A stretch of DNA of 64,000 bases from Eudorina sp. 2006-703-Eu-15 (taxonomy: Eukaryota; Chlorophyta; Chlorophyceae; Chlamydomonadales; Volvocaceae), in NCBI GenBank assembly GCA_003117195.1, contig BDSI01000163.1, forward strand, positions 71,025-135,024. Direction: 5' to 3'. Every line of letters starts with the position of its first letter. Position 1 is the stretch's first letter. Shown here in pieces: positions 63,836 through 64,000 of this stretch. A program made the position numbers and the translations under genes. Under the pieces are notes generated by a model. That model did not search any database. It was not told the origin of the DNA and saw only the letters and a list, made by a program, of their open reading frames with translations.

Positions 63836-64000
63836 AAAGGTTTGAGGACAAAGAAGGGAACTGCGCGCCGGGGGATGGGGGGGACGTTGGGGCGAAAGAC
63901 GGGGCGGCGCAGCATGCTGGGTCGCGATATGGTGTTGGCGGCGAAAGGCCGCCGGGGGCCTCCGGACCCGTGTTGCCTTGGGGGATGGCGGAGGTGGGTC
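63836..64000. other. 3' flank of the multidomain kinase gene
   Basis: Presumably 3' UTR. No TGTAA appears before the window ends. Confidence 0.5.

Overview
This is nuclear DNA of a chlamydomonadalean, probably volvocine, green alga. The evidence is very GC-rich exons, many short GT/AG introns rich in TG, GT and C runs, Ala/Gln/Pro homopolymer insertions inside conserved proteins, a hydroxyproline-rich cell-wall protein, a flagellar nucleotide-kinase protein, and TGTAA poly(A) signals after some genes. Exon models below were built by hand from splice sites, reading phase and family conservation. Where I say the phase closes, the summed exon lengths give one uninterrupted frame.

Layout. 1-2331 (+): 3' part of a Ser-Pro-rich wall glycoprotein gene. 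4882-6613 (-): a four-exon chloroplast-type DUF3593 membrane protein, head-to-head with 7064-13516 (+), a Fpg/Nei-family DNA glycosylase fused to two SAP domains. This glycosylase has a predicted Val (not Pro) after Met and one apparent 1-nt frameshift. 13.5-25.5 kb is repeat-rich. It holds a 2.1-kb segmental duplication that carries a second copy of the glycosylase's last exon, an inverted partial copy of the kinase gene found at 59-64 kb, GC palindromes and a possible LINE remnant. 25563-28142 (+): a secreted EGF / methyltransferase-like / glycosyltransferase-like protein. 31718-34542 (+): a probable Gln/Pro-rich protein whose intron holds a 1.1-kb element with terminal inverted repeats. 34.5-38.8 kb: a 61-unit GAGGT array, a tRNA-like/SINE fragment and decayed coding sequence. 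39068 to about 47.1 kb (-): a type-2 diacylglycerol acyltransferase with an unusual multi-membrane-segment N-terminal part.

47438-63835 (+): two related kinase genes. The first is a stand-alone 207-residue adenylate kinase. The second encodes about 1388 residues in the order adenylate kinase, degenerate adenylate kinase, four IQ motifs, guanylate kinase, guanylate kinase, Dpy-30 motif. The first five exons of the two genes have identical lengths (41, 106, 61, 98 and 268 nt), so one arose from the other. The second gene resembles the axonemal FAP42/FAP75-type kinases and would supply and balance adenine and guanine nucleotides in the cilium, possibly under calmodulin control.

Most remaining sequence is intron, simple repeat or interspersed repeat. 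Long open frames in it were mostly rejected as GC-driven shadows.
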